Below, piece after piece: positions 1 through 5,458 of a stretch of DNA of 8,055 bases (positions are counted from its first letter, which is position 1; each line of letters opens with the position of its first letter). The position numbers were made by a program, and so were the translations under genes. The notes below the pieces were generated by a model. It did not search any database and was not told the DNA's origin. It worked only from the letters and a program-made list of their open reading frames with translations. The DNA is from Chloroflexota bacterium (GTDB taxonomy: Bacteria; Chloroflexota; Anaerolineae; Anaerolineales; UBA4823), in the NCBI GenBank assembly GCA_023395675.1, contig JAEWYL010000115.1:1-8055 (forward strand), given 5' to 3'.

Positions 1-60
1 GGTCAGCTAACCGCCAGTTTTTATTTTCCTTGTTCCTTTTTGTCTTTTTTGACAACAAAA

Positions 61-91
61 GGGCTGACTCGCTTTACTTTTGAGTCAGCCC
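61..91 (-). terminator. Possible intrinsic terminator (minus strand) or promoter-embedded inverted repeat
   Basis: A perfect 10-bp inverted repeat pairs GGGCTGACTC (61-70) with GAGTCAGCCC (82-91) around an 11-nt loop. Read on the minus strand the stem is followed at once by TTTTGTTGTC, which resembles an intrinsic terminator; on the plus strand no T-run follows. No minus-strand gene is seen upstream of it in this window, so what it would terminate is unclear. A consensus -35 TTGACA lies at 49-54 with a weak -10 (TTTACT, 73-78, 18-bp spacer) inside the loop, so an operator within a plus-strand promoter is an alternative reading. Confidence 0.4.
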
Positions 92-129
92 CGTTAAAAA
101 TCATTCTATCAGGGCCGTTTTTAGAGCTC

Positions 130-203
130 CGGCGGGCTGAAGCCGGCGAGCGGGCCGCAGGCGTAAGACAAACCTTAATTTTTCGGAATCCGGCGGGCCG
201 CAG
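130..203 (+). repeat. Short GC-rich motif in three copies (CGGCGGGCYGMAG type)
   Basis: Three copies of a 13-base motif lie on the same strand: CGGCGGGCTGAAG at 130-142, GAGCGGGCCGCAG at 148-160 and CGGCGGGCCGCAG at 191-203. The last two share GCGGGCCGCAGG exactly. The first forms an imperfect hairpin with the following GCCGG (142-146). A fourth copy, CGGCGGGCTGCAG, occurs at 5260-5272 inside the long stem-loop upstream of the UvrA2 gene. An 11-base direct repeat, GGCCGTTTTTA, also flanks this area (113-123 and 213-223, exactly 100 bases apart). I noticed no copy inside the genes. This could be a dispersed REP-like element; its function is unknown. Confidence 0.45.
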
Positions 204-226
204 GGGGAGGAAGGCCGTTTTTACGC

Positions 227-232
227 TATAAT
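227..232 (+). promoter_or_regulatory. Candidate -10 box for the transporter gene
   Basis: A perfect TATAAT stands at 227-232 in an otherwise GC-rich stretch. The position for a -35 (about 204-209) is purine-rich and does not resemble TTGACA, and there is no TG extension. If used, transcription would start near 239 and give a leader of about 250 nt before the start codon at 488, which would contain all the hairpins at 276-449. This is inference from one box only. Confidence 0.4.
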
Positions 233-275
233 TCAGGCGCGTTTTTCAGAGCCTTTTTGCTCACCCTTGATCCTT

Positions 276-293
276 AAAGCCTGATGGGCTTTT
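276..293 (+). terminator. Weak attenuator-like hairpin with T4 tail
   Basis: AAAGCC (276-281) pairs with GGCTTT (287-292) around TGATG, and the run TTTT (290-293) closes the element. The geometry is that of a minimal intrinsic terminator, but only three G-C pairs and four T residues make it weak. Lying between the candidate -10 at 227-232 and the transporter start, it could act as a partial terminator. Low confidence. Confidence 0.25.
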
Positions 294-312
294 CGCAGCA
301 TAACGAGATCTG

Positions 313-352
313 TTTTGGGGGAAGTATGCGCACGGGCATATTTCCCCCAAAA
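313..352 (+). promoter_or_regulatory. Strong stem-loop in the transporter leader
   Basis: The arm at 313-329 (TTTTGGGGGAAGTATGC) pairs with the arm at 336-352 (GCATATTTCCCCCAAAA) over 17 positions, with a single G·U pair at 324/341 and a 6-nt loop GCACGG. The polarity, with T-run before the stem and A-run after it, is the reverse of an intrinsic terminator, so termination is unlikely on either strand. A smaller hairpin, TGCGC-TTTTT-GCGCA (357-371), follows within 5 bases. It may be an RNA control element of the downstream gene or a DNA operator. Confidence 0.5.
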
Positions 353-411
353 TTTGTGCGCTTTTTGCGCAGAAAGCCGCGAGAGACCACTGCACCCGGG
401 CAGGCATGCGC

Positions 412-449
412 GCCTCCAGGCGGAGCGTTCTCGTGCTGCGCCTGGAGGC
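412..449 (+). promoter_or_regulatory. Second stem-loop in the transporter leader, close to the RBS
   Basis: GCCTCCAGGCG (412-422) and CGCCTGGAGGC (439-449) form a perfect 11-bp stem. After one mismatch (423/438) AGC (424-426) pairs with GCT (435-437), leaving an 8-nt loop. The structure ends 29 bases before the Shine-Dalgarno at 479-483. The right arm contains GGAGG, an RBS-like string that is sequestered in the stem. Role unknown; a structured leader is the simplest reading. Confidence 0.45.
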
Positions 450-487
450 AGGGCAAGGCCAATCAATCCCACTGACTTGGAGGCATT

Positions 488-2170
488 ATGCTGGGCTTGC
501 TGGAAATTTTGGGCGGTTTGGCGCTTTTTCTGTTCGGCATCAACCTGCTCAGCTCCGGTATGGAGAAACTGACCGGAGAGCAGATTCAAAAGTGGCTGGA
601 CAGGATGGTGAACGGGCGGATCAAGAGTATGGTCTTCGGGGCTGCGGCGACGGCGATGATCCAGAGCAGCGGCCTGCTGATGGTGACCATGATCGGCCTG
701 ATCAACGCCAATCTGCTCACGGTGCAGCAGGCCATCGGCGTGATGCTGGGCCAGGAGATCGGCACCACCCTCACGGCCCAGATTGTGGCCTTTAATATCG
801 GCAACTACCGGCTGATCCTGGTGGTTGCCGGTTTTATTCTGCTCGAATTCTTCCCGCGGCGCGAGCTGAAAAAGTTTGGGGAGATCCTGTTCGGCCTGGG
901 CATCATCTTCGTGGGCATGGGCTTTATGTCCAACGCGCTGGAAGAGCTGGTGAAGATCCCCGGGGTCTCGGAGCTCCTGATCGAGATGGGGCAGCGCCCC
1001 TGGGTGGGCGTCTTCGCCGGGATCATCGCCACCGCCATCACCCAGAGCAGCACCGCGGTGAGCAGCATGACGGTGGCGATGGGCATGTCGCAGGTGATCA
1101 CCCTGCCGGGCGCGGTGGGGATCATCCTGGGGGCCAATATCGGCTCCTGCATCACCGGGCTGATCGCCGCCATCAAACTCTCCCCGACCGCCCGCCAGGC
1201 CTCGCTGGCTCAGATCCTGATCAATATCTTCGGGGTGCTGGTTTTCCTGCCGTTCATCTCCCAGTTCGCACAGGTGATCACGCTCACCGCCGGCGACCTG
1301 CCGCGGCAGATCGCCAACGCGCACACCATCTTCAACCTCTCCGTCAGCGCCATCCTGTTCCCCTTCGTGAAACCCCTCGCCAACCTGGTGCAGCGCCTGA
1401 TCCCGGACCGCCCGGAGCAGAAGAAAGAAAAACTGACCGCCTATATAGACGAGATGCAGTACGGGGTTCCGGCCGTGGCGCTGAACGAAGCCGCCCGCGA
1501 GCTGGTGCGCCTGGGGGAGATCACGGCGCAGATGGTGGAGAAGAGCTGCCGCTCGCTGATTGAGATGGACCGGGGCTACGCCGGGGAGGTGTTGCAACTG
1601 GAGAACGAGATGGTGGACCCGGTGACCAAAGAGCTGGACCAGTTCGTGAACGCCCTGATGCAGGAAGATTTGAGCCAGGCGCAGCGCAGGCGCTGCATCC
1701 AGCTCCACAACCTGCTTTCGGACGTGGAGCGGGTGGGGGACCTGGCGGAGGATATCGCCCAGGTGGCGATCGAGCGCATCGAGAACGAGGTGCCCTTTAC
1801 CGGGCAGGCGATCGAGGAGCTCCGGAGCGTCTGGGTCTACGCCTACGACAACTACCGCCTGGCTCTACGGGCCCTGCAGGAGAGCAGCCACGAGCTGGGC
1901 CAGCAGGTGCGCAGCCAGGAATACCAGTTCGACCACCTGTACTGGGAGACGCGCCAGGCGCATATCGAGCGCCTGAAAGCCGGAAGCTGCCATCCCGAGG
2001 CCGACGTGATCTACACCGAGACCCTGCGCTGCCTGGAGCGCATCAGCGACCACGCCGACAACCTGGGGGTGAGCGTCTCGAGGACCCAGGGCCTGCACCG
2101 GGGCAAGAGCGCGCTCGAGGAACCCGCCCAGGCTGAATCCGAAGGGCTCAGGGATGCGGTGCATCCCTGA
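488..2170 (+). CDS. Na/Pi-cotransporter family protein with C-terminal PhoU-like domain
   Basis: This 560-residue integral membrane protein belongs to the Na+/phosphate symporter (NptA/PF02690) family, which moves inorganic phosphate across the cytoplasmic membrane with sodium. The membrane part (about 1-305) holds the two inverted family repeats, each with a QSS motif (59-61, in AMIQSSG; 186-188, in AITQSST) and a following glycine-rich turn (GQEIGTT 88-94; GANIGS 215-220). Residues about 325-530 are helical and PhoU-like, with the metal-ligand type patterns E414xxxD418 (SDVERVGDLAED) and E517xxxD521 (LERISDHADN). PhoU domains in this family are thought to tune transport or signalling. The ATG at 488 is preceded by GGAGG (479-483) at 4-nt spacing. 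The length fits the fused family form. No other phosphate genes are adjacent. Family assignment is firm; phosphate as the substrate is inferred from the family, and some members may carry other anions. Confidence 0.9.
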   Translation: MLGLLEILGGLALFLFGINLLSSGMEKLTGEQIQKWLDRMVNGRIKSMVFGAAATAMIQSSGLLMVTMIGLINANLLTVQQAIGVMLGQEIGTTLTAQIVAFNIGNYRLILVVAGFILLEFFPRRELKKFGEILFGLGIIFVGMGFMSNALEELVKIPGVSELLIEMGQRPWVGVFAGIIATAITQSSTAVSSMTVAMGMSQVITLPGAVGIILGANIGSCITGLIAAIKLSPTARQASLAQILINIFGVLVFLPFISQFAQVITLTAGDLPRQIANAHTIFNLSVSAILFPFVKPLANLVQRLIPDRPEQKKEKLTAYIDEMQYGVPAVALNEAARELVRLGEITAQMVEKSCRSLIEMDRGYAGEVLQLENEMVDPVTKELDQFVNALMQEDLSQAQRRRCIQLHNLLSDVERVGDLAEDIAQVAIERIENEVPFTGQAIEELRSVWVYAYDNYRLALRALQESSHELGQQVRSQEYQFDHLYWETRQAHIERLKAGSCHPEADVIYTETLRCLERISDHADNLGVSVSRTQGLHRGKSALEEPAQAESEGLRDAVHP

Positions 2171-2174
2171 GCCC
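2144..2174. terminator. Perfect hairpin between convergent genes, likely bidirectional terminator
   Basis: GGGCTCAGGGATGC (2144-2157) and GCATCCCTGAGCCC (2161-2174) form a perfect 14-bp stem with a 3-nt loop (GGT). The transporter stop codon TGA (2168-2170) lies inside the right arm, so the last codons of the gene double as the hairpin. It sits between the ends of the transporter (+) and cheW (-). There is no immediate T-run on either strand; a small AT-rich inverted repeat (2180-2193, with TTTT at 2187-2190) follows. Position argues for 3'-end formation in both directions; the missing U-tract lowers certainty. Confidence 0.6.
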
Positions 2175-2194
2175 TCCGGCTGAGAATTTTCAGG

Positions 2195-2644
2195 CTAGAC
2201 GGCCTGCAGCAGCTCCTCCTGCTCCTGCAAGGAGAGGATGCGCCCCAGGTCCAGCAGAATCACCAGGCGGTCGTCAATTTTGGCGATCCCGGTGATGAAG
2301 GCCGAGTCCACGGTGGTGGTGATCGCCGGGACCGGCTCCACCGCCCCTTCCGGCACGGTCAGCACCTCGGACACCCCGTCCACCACCATCCCCACCTCCA
2401 GCCGTCCCATGCCCACCACCGCGATGCGGCTCTCGCGGCTCGCCGCCTGGGCTTCCAGCCCAAAGCGCTTGCGCAGGTCAATCACCGGCAGCACCCGGCC
2501 GCGCAGATTGGTCACCCCTTCCACGTAGAAGGGCGCATGCGGCATGCGCGTCACCGCCTGCATCTTGATGATGCTCTCCACGGCGGCGATATTGACGCCG
2601 TACAGCTCCCCTGCCAGTTCAAACACCACGATCTGGTTTTCCAT
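2195..2644 (-). CDS. cheW: Chemotaxis coupling protein CheW
   Basis: This 149-residue protein is the size of a single-domain CheW, the cytoplasmic adaptor that links chemoreceptors to the histidine kinase CheA in chemosensory arrays. Family features in order are the N-terminal strand QIVVFELAGELYGVNI (4-19), the conserved segment VEGVTNLRGRVLPVIDLRKRFG (41-62) including the N46-L-R-G49 turn that contacts partners, the second subdomain VGMVVDGVSEVL (84-95), and the closing strand pair FITGIAKIDDRLVILLDLGRIL (116-137). No kinase, receiver or Hpt part is present. The ATG at 2644 follows CGGAG with 7-nt spacing on the minus strand. The gene lies 58 bases downstream of the chemoreceptor gene on the same strand, which suggests co-transcription, with a strong hairpin in the gap. 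No cheA, cheR, cheB or cheY is visible here. Confidence 0.94.
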   Translation of the reverse strand: MENQIVVFELAGELYGVNIAAVESIIKMQAVTRMPHAPFYVEGVTNLRGRVLPVIDLRKRFGLEAQAASRESRIAVVGMGRLEVGMVVDGVSEVLTVPEGAVEPVPAITTTVDSAFITGIAKIDDRLVILLDLGRILSLQEQEELLQAV

Positions 2645-2660
2645 CGCTTCGCTCCGTATG

Positions 2661-2690
2661 CCGGGCGCCAGGATCTCTCCTGGCGCCCGG
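2661..2690 (-). promoter_or_regulatory. Intercistronic hairpin between the MCP gene and cheW
   Basis: CCGGGCGCCAGGA (2661-2673) and TCCTGGCGCCCGG (2678-2690) form a perfect 13-bp stem with a 4-nt loop. On the minus strand, which is the mRNA sense of both flanking genes, the loop is GAGA, a GNRA tetraloop; on the plus strand it would be UCUC. No U-run follows on the minus strand. The structure starts 12 bases after the MCP stop and ends just before the cheW Shine-Dalgarno. It could protect the upstream message, terminate it partially, or modulate cheW translation. Confidence 0.55.
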
Positions 2691-2702
2691 GCTCTCTAAA
2701 TC

Positions 2703-4811
2703 TCAGACCCGCTCCAGCAGCTTTTCGGCTTCCGCATGGCGGACGCGCCCGTTTCCGCTGGCGCGCGCCGGCTGGCTGTTTGCCGGGGGGGCTGCCTGCG
2801 TTTCGCTGCGCCGGGCGCCCTCGCCCAGCTTGAAGCGGCTCACCAGCCGCTGCAGGGCGGCGGCCATCTCCGCCAGGCTCTGGGCTGAGGCGGTCACCTC
2901 TTCCACCTGGGCGCTCATCTCCTCCGCAGAGGCCGAAACCTCTTCCACCGAGGCGGAGTTCTCCTCGCTCACGCTGGCGATGTTCTCCACCATCTGGGTC
3001 ACCTCGTTCGAGCCGGCCGCCATCTGCTCGGTGGCGGCGGTATTTTCTTCGACCACCGCGCTGACCGCATCCGAAGCGGACACCAGCTCGTTCGCCAGGG
3101 TGCCCATTTCCTCCGCCGCTTTCGCGATCTGCTCCACCTGCTGGCCGCCCAACCGGGCTCCCACCAGGATCTGGTTCAGGGCCTGCCCGGCTTCCCGCGC
3201 CTGCCCCACCCCGTGCTCCACTTCCTGCGAGCCCTCGTTCATGGCCGCCACCGCATCGCTCACGGTGCCCTGGATCACTTTCACCAGCTCCCCGATCTCC
3301 TTGGTGGCCAGGCTGGAGCGCTCGGCCAGCTTGCGCACCTCGTCCGCCACCACCGCAAAGCCCTTGCCGTGCTCGCCGGCCCGGGCCGCCTCGATGGCGG
3401 CGTTCAGGGCCAGCAGGTTGGTCTGGGAGGCGATGTCTTCAATCGTCTCCAGGATGGAGCCGATCTGCTCCGAGCGCGAGCCCATCTCCTCCACCTTCTG
3501 GGCCGAGAGCTCCACCTTAACCTGGATAGACTCCATGCCCTTGAGGGTGGCTTCTACGGTCTGCACCCCAACCTGAGCCGCTTGAGCCGCTCCATTGGAG
3601 CTGTCTGCCGCCTCCTGGCTGATTTTGGTGACCTTCTGGATAGCGCCGGAAATCTTCCCGGTGAGCTCCGCGGCGCGGCCGATGGCCCGGGACTGGTCCT
3701 GAGCGCCGCGCGCCACCCCGTCAATGGCCCGGCCCATCTGCTCCACCGAGGTGGCGGTGCGGGTGATGGACTCGTTCTGCTGCGCCGTGCCGCGCGCCAC
3801 CTGCTGGATGGTGGCGGCGATCTGGCCGGTGGCCTGCCCGGCCTGGTTGGCCGCCAGGGCCAGCTGCCCCGAGGCGTTCCCCAGGTGCTGGGCGTTCTCG
3901 GCCACCTCGCCCACCAGGCCGCGCAGGTTGGCGCACATCTGGTCGAAGGCCTGCCCGCTCTCCTGCAGGCGGGCGATCATGACGTTGAAGGCCAGGGCCA
4001 GCTGGCCGATCTCGTCCCGGGAGCGGACGCTCACCGGCTCGGCGCTGATGCTCAGGCTGCGGGAGAGGTCGCCCTGCGCCAGGGCCTGCATCTCGGCCGC
4101 CAGGTTCTGCAGGTCGGTCTCGGCGATGACCTGGGAGACCCGGGCGACCTGCTCCAGCGGGCGGGTGAGCTGGCGGGCCAGGATGTAACCCATGGCGATG
4201 GCTAGCAGCACACCCGCCGCGCTCACGGCCAGGGAGAGCAGCAGGGATTTGTTGAACACCTCATCCCCCTGCGCCTGGAGCTCCTCGGCCTGCCCGGTGT
4301 TGAGGGCGACCAGCTGCTCGACTGCGTCCACCACTGCGTTGCGATGATTGGAGACGCTCGAGCCTTCCTTACCCAACACCAGCGCTTCCTCTTCCTGCCC
4401 GGAATCGATCAGGCTCATCAGATGGGTCAAATCTTGCTTATACGCATCCCAATTCTCCTGGAACTGATTAAACAGCACAGTTTCATCCTCAGCCATCGAC
4501 AGGGTCTGAAAGTAGCCCATCTGCTCATCCACGAGGTCTACAGAGTCCAGGATTACCGATTTCGTCGCCTCTCGATCCGCCGAGGAGGTGATATAGCGAT
4601 ACAAATCACCGCGAACTTTATAGAGGTGGGCCTCGGCCTCACCCAAATATTCAATCGGCAGGGTGCGGTCGAAGTACATGGTGGTCATGCCCTCGTTGAT
4701 GGTGCGCATGTTGAAAAAGCCGACCGCGGCCACCAGCACGATGATCAGGGACACGATCAGAAAACCGGCTACCAGCTTCACCCCCACCTTCAAGTTCTTG
4801 AAAGTTTTCAT
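2703..4811 (-). CDS. Methyl-accepting chemotaxis protein (4HB sensor, HAMP)
   Basis: This 702-residue transmembrane chemoreceptor controls CheA via CheW at the cell pole. A short cytoplasmic N-terminus leads to TM1 (about 11-33), a periplasmic helical region of four-helix-bundle type (34-188), TM2 (about 189-211), a HAMP domain (about 212-282, with P218, GDL 247-249, DEIG 266-269, FNVM 275-278) and a long coiled-coil signalling domain (about 283-660). The hairpin tip EDIASQTNLLALNAAIEAAR (458-477) and the following AGEHGKGFAVVADEVRKLAE (478-497) are diagnostic. The C-terminal tail has no NWETF-like CheR/CheB tether. The ATG at 4811 is chosen because GGAGGAAGG (4819-4827) lies 7 nt upstream; an in-frame TTG at 4829 sits against that Shine-Dalgarno and is unlikely. 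Ligand is unknown. The HAMP has about 10 extra residues, and the sensor-coding part has much lower GC than the rest. Confidence 0.93.
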   Translation of the reverse strand: MKTFKNLKVGVKLVAGFLIVSLIIVLVAAVGFFNMRTINEGMTTMYFDRTLPIEYLGEAEAHLYKVRGDLYRYITSSADREATKSVILDSVDLVDEQMGYFQTLSMAEDETVLFNQFQENWDAYKQDLTHLMSLIDSGQEEEALVLGKEGSSVSNHRNAVVDAVEQLVALNTGQAEELQAQGDEVFNKSLLLSLAVSAAGVLLAIAMGYILARQLTRPLEQVARVSQVIAETDLQNLAAEMQALAQGDLSRSLSISAEPVSVRSRDEIGQLALAFNVMIARLQESGQAFDQMCANLRGLVGEVAENAQHLGNASGQLALAANQAGQATGQIAATIQQVARGTAQQNESITRTATSVEQMGRAIDGVARGAQDQSRAIGRAAELTGKISGAIQKVTKISQEAADSSNGAAQAAQVGVQTVEATLKGMESIQVKVELSAQKVEEMGSRSEQIGSILETIEDIASQTNLLALNAAIEAARAGEHGKGFAVVADEVRKLAERSSLATKEIGELVKVIQGTVSDAVAAMNEGSQEVEHGVGQAREAGQALNQILVGARLGGQQVEQIAKAAEEMGTLANELVSASDAVSAVVEENTAATEQMAAGSNEVTQMVENIASVSEENSASVEEVSASAEEMSAQVEEVTASAQSLAEMAAALQRLVSRFKLGEGARRSETQAAPPANSQPARASGNGRVRHAEAEKLLERV

Positions 4812-5197
4812 TTTATTACCTTCCTCCAAACTGGTTAATCACTTACCGGAAATCAGGGCGGCTTTGCGCCAGCCGGAATCCCAATTTTCGGATCGAGAAT
4901 GACGATCACCGGTCTTCTGGTCCGGACCCCTGCCAGCCTGTCCGGCAGCTGCGCGGGCCGCGCCTGCCTGCACCGGGAGCTGCGGGTGCGCCTGTGGCGC
5001 GCGCCCCAAGAACGGGTTACAGGCGCGCTGCGCTCCCCGCTGGAAGTGGATCCCTTTTGAAGCTGTTTATTTGGCCGGGACGGGTTGGGAAAGCCGACAC
5101 ACCAGCAATCCAGGACCGGTATTTTACAGCTCTATTAATAGCACAGGCGCAGCCAGAAACCCGTAAAAACGAGCTAAAGAAAGGCTATAGAATAAAT

Positions 5198-5215
5198 AAA
5201 AATTTGTAAATTTTT
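5198..5215. promoter_or_regulatory. AT-rich palindrome, possible operator
   Basis: AAAAATTT (5198-5205), GT, AAATTTTT (5208-5215) is an 18-base perfect dyad with a 2-base centre, in an AT-rich island of an otherwise GC-rich region. Long AT dyads are often regulator or nucleoid-protein sites. A TAAAAT box at 5217-5222 abuts it but lacks a good -35. Function is inferred only from symmetry and location about 245 bases upstream of the UvrA2 start. Confidence 0.35.
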
Positions 5216-5253
5216 CTAAAATACATTTGTAATTGAATTATTCATCAAGAAGC

Positions 5254-5284
5254 GCTACGCGGCGGGCTGCAGCCGCCGCGTAGC
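5254..5284. repeat. Perfect 12-bp stem-loop containing the CGGCGGGCTGCAG motif
   Basis: GCTACGCGGCGG (5254-5265) and CCGCCGCGTAGC (5273-5284) pair perfectly around a 7-nt loop, GCTGCAG. There is no T-run on either side, so an intrinsic terminator is unlikely. The core repeats the motif seen near the left end of the window (130-142, 191-203). It stands at the edge of the AT-rich island. A REP-like dispersed hairpin or a protein-binding site fits; neither can be decided here. Confidence 0.5.
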
Positions 5285-5408
5285 ACCGGAAGAACCGCAG
5301 GGGCCAGTAGACCCGCGGGGGGCGCAGCCTGTCACAAAGATGAAACCAGCCTCCTGTTAAGAGGTGAAAGGCCCGCCGGCTCCAGGGAAGCCCCTCCCCG
5401 GGATGAGA

Positions 5409-5417
5409 TGTTAAAAT
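5409..5417 (+). promoter_or_regulatory. Extended -10 promoter of the UvrA2 gene
   Basis: TGT followed by TAAAAT (5412-5417) fits an extended -10 element (TGnTATAAT with one change). No -35 is recognisable 17 bases upstream, as is common for extended -10 promoters. Transcription would start at about 5424, giving a leader of about 35 nt before the ATG at 5459. I see no SOS-type GAAC-N4-GTTC box nearby, so damage induction is not indicated. Confidence 0.5.
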
Positions 5418-5423
5418 GAGAGC

Positions 5424-5444
5424 GGGGCAGAGGCGACCTGCCCC
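5424..5444 (+). promoter_or_regulatory. Hairpin at the 5' end of the UvrA2 leader
   Basis: GGGGCAG (5424-5430) and CTGCCCC (5438-5444) form a perfect 7-bp stem around AGGCGAC. It begins at the predicted transcription start and ends 4 bases before the Shine-Dalgarno AGGAGG (5449-5454). A 5'-terminal stem of this kind may stabilise the mRNA or affect ribosome access. No T-run follows. Confidence 0.4.
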
Positions 5445-5458
5445 AAACAGGAGGTTGA

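Larger units (their letters stand above)
4812..5458. other. Divergent intergenic region, 647 bases, no credible gene
   Basis: Between the divergent MCP and UvrA2 genes I find no coding region with a ribosome binding site. Positions about 4900-5060 are very GC-rich and full of small palindromes: GGTCCGGACC (4919-4928), GCGCGG-g-CCGCGC (4951-4963), and GCGCCTGT (4988-4995) against ACAGGCGC (5019-5026). CTATTAATAG (5132-5141) is a further perfect palindrome. Positions about 5160-5250 are strongly AT-rich, and the stem-loop and the UvrA2 promoter follow. I could not identify a convincing -10/-35 or sigma-28-type promoter for the MCP gene. Confidence 0.6.

Noticed and set aside
40..231. 63-codon frame on the plus strand in the left intergenic region
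   Set aside because: Begins with TTG, lacks a Shine-Dalgarno, and covers the inverted repeat and repeated GC motifs, so non-coding is more likely.
313..352. Intrinsic terminator reading of the strong leader hairpin
   Set aside because: The T-run precedes and the A-run follows the stem on the plus strand, and by symmetry the same holds on the minus strand, so neither strand has a U-tract after the stem.
233..1708. Long open frame on the minus strand (491 codons) opposite the transporter gene
   Set aside because: Its translation is rich in His, Gln and Asp with no domain pattern, as expected from the antisense of a GC-rich gene. The plus strand encodes a clear family protein.
3213..4205. Open frame of 330 codons on the plus strand opposite the MCP gene
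   Set aside because: Leu/His/Gly-rich low-complexity translation without an RBS; the minus strand encodes the conserved MCP signalling domain.
4994..5209. 71-codon frame in the divergent intergenic region
   Set aside because: GTG start within a GC palindrome, no RBS, no recognisable motif, and a composition change from GC-rich to AT-rich across its length.
5300..5458. SOS box or known riboswitch upstream of the UvrA2 gene
   Set aside because: No GAAC-N4-GTTC or similar dyad is present, and the leader after the likely promoter is only about 35 nt, too short for a riboswitch.
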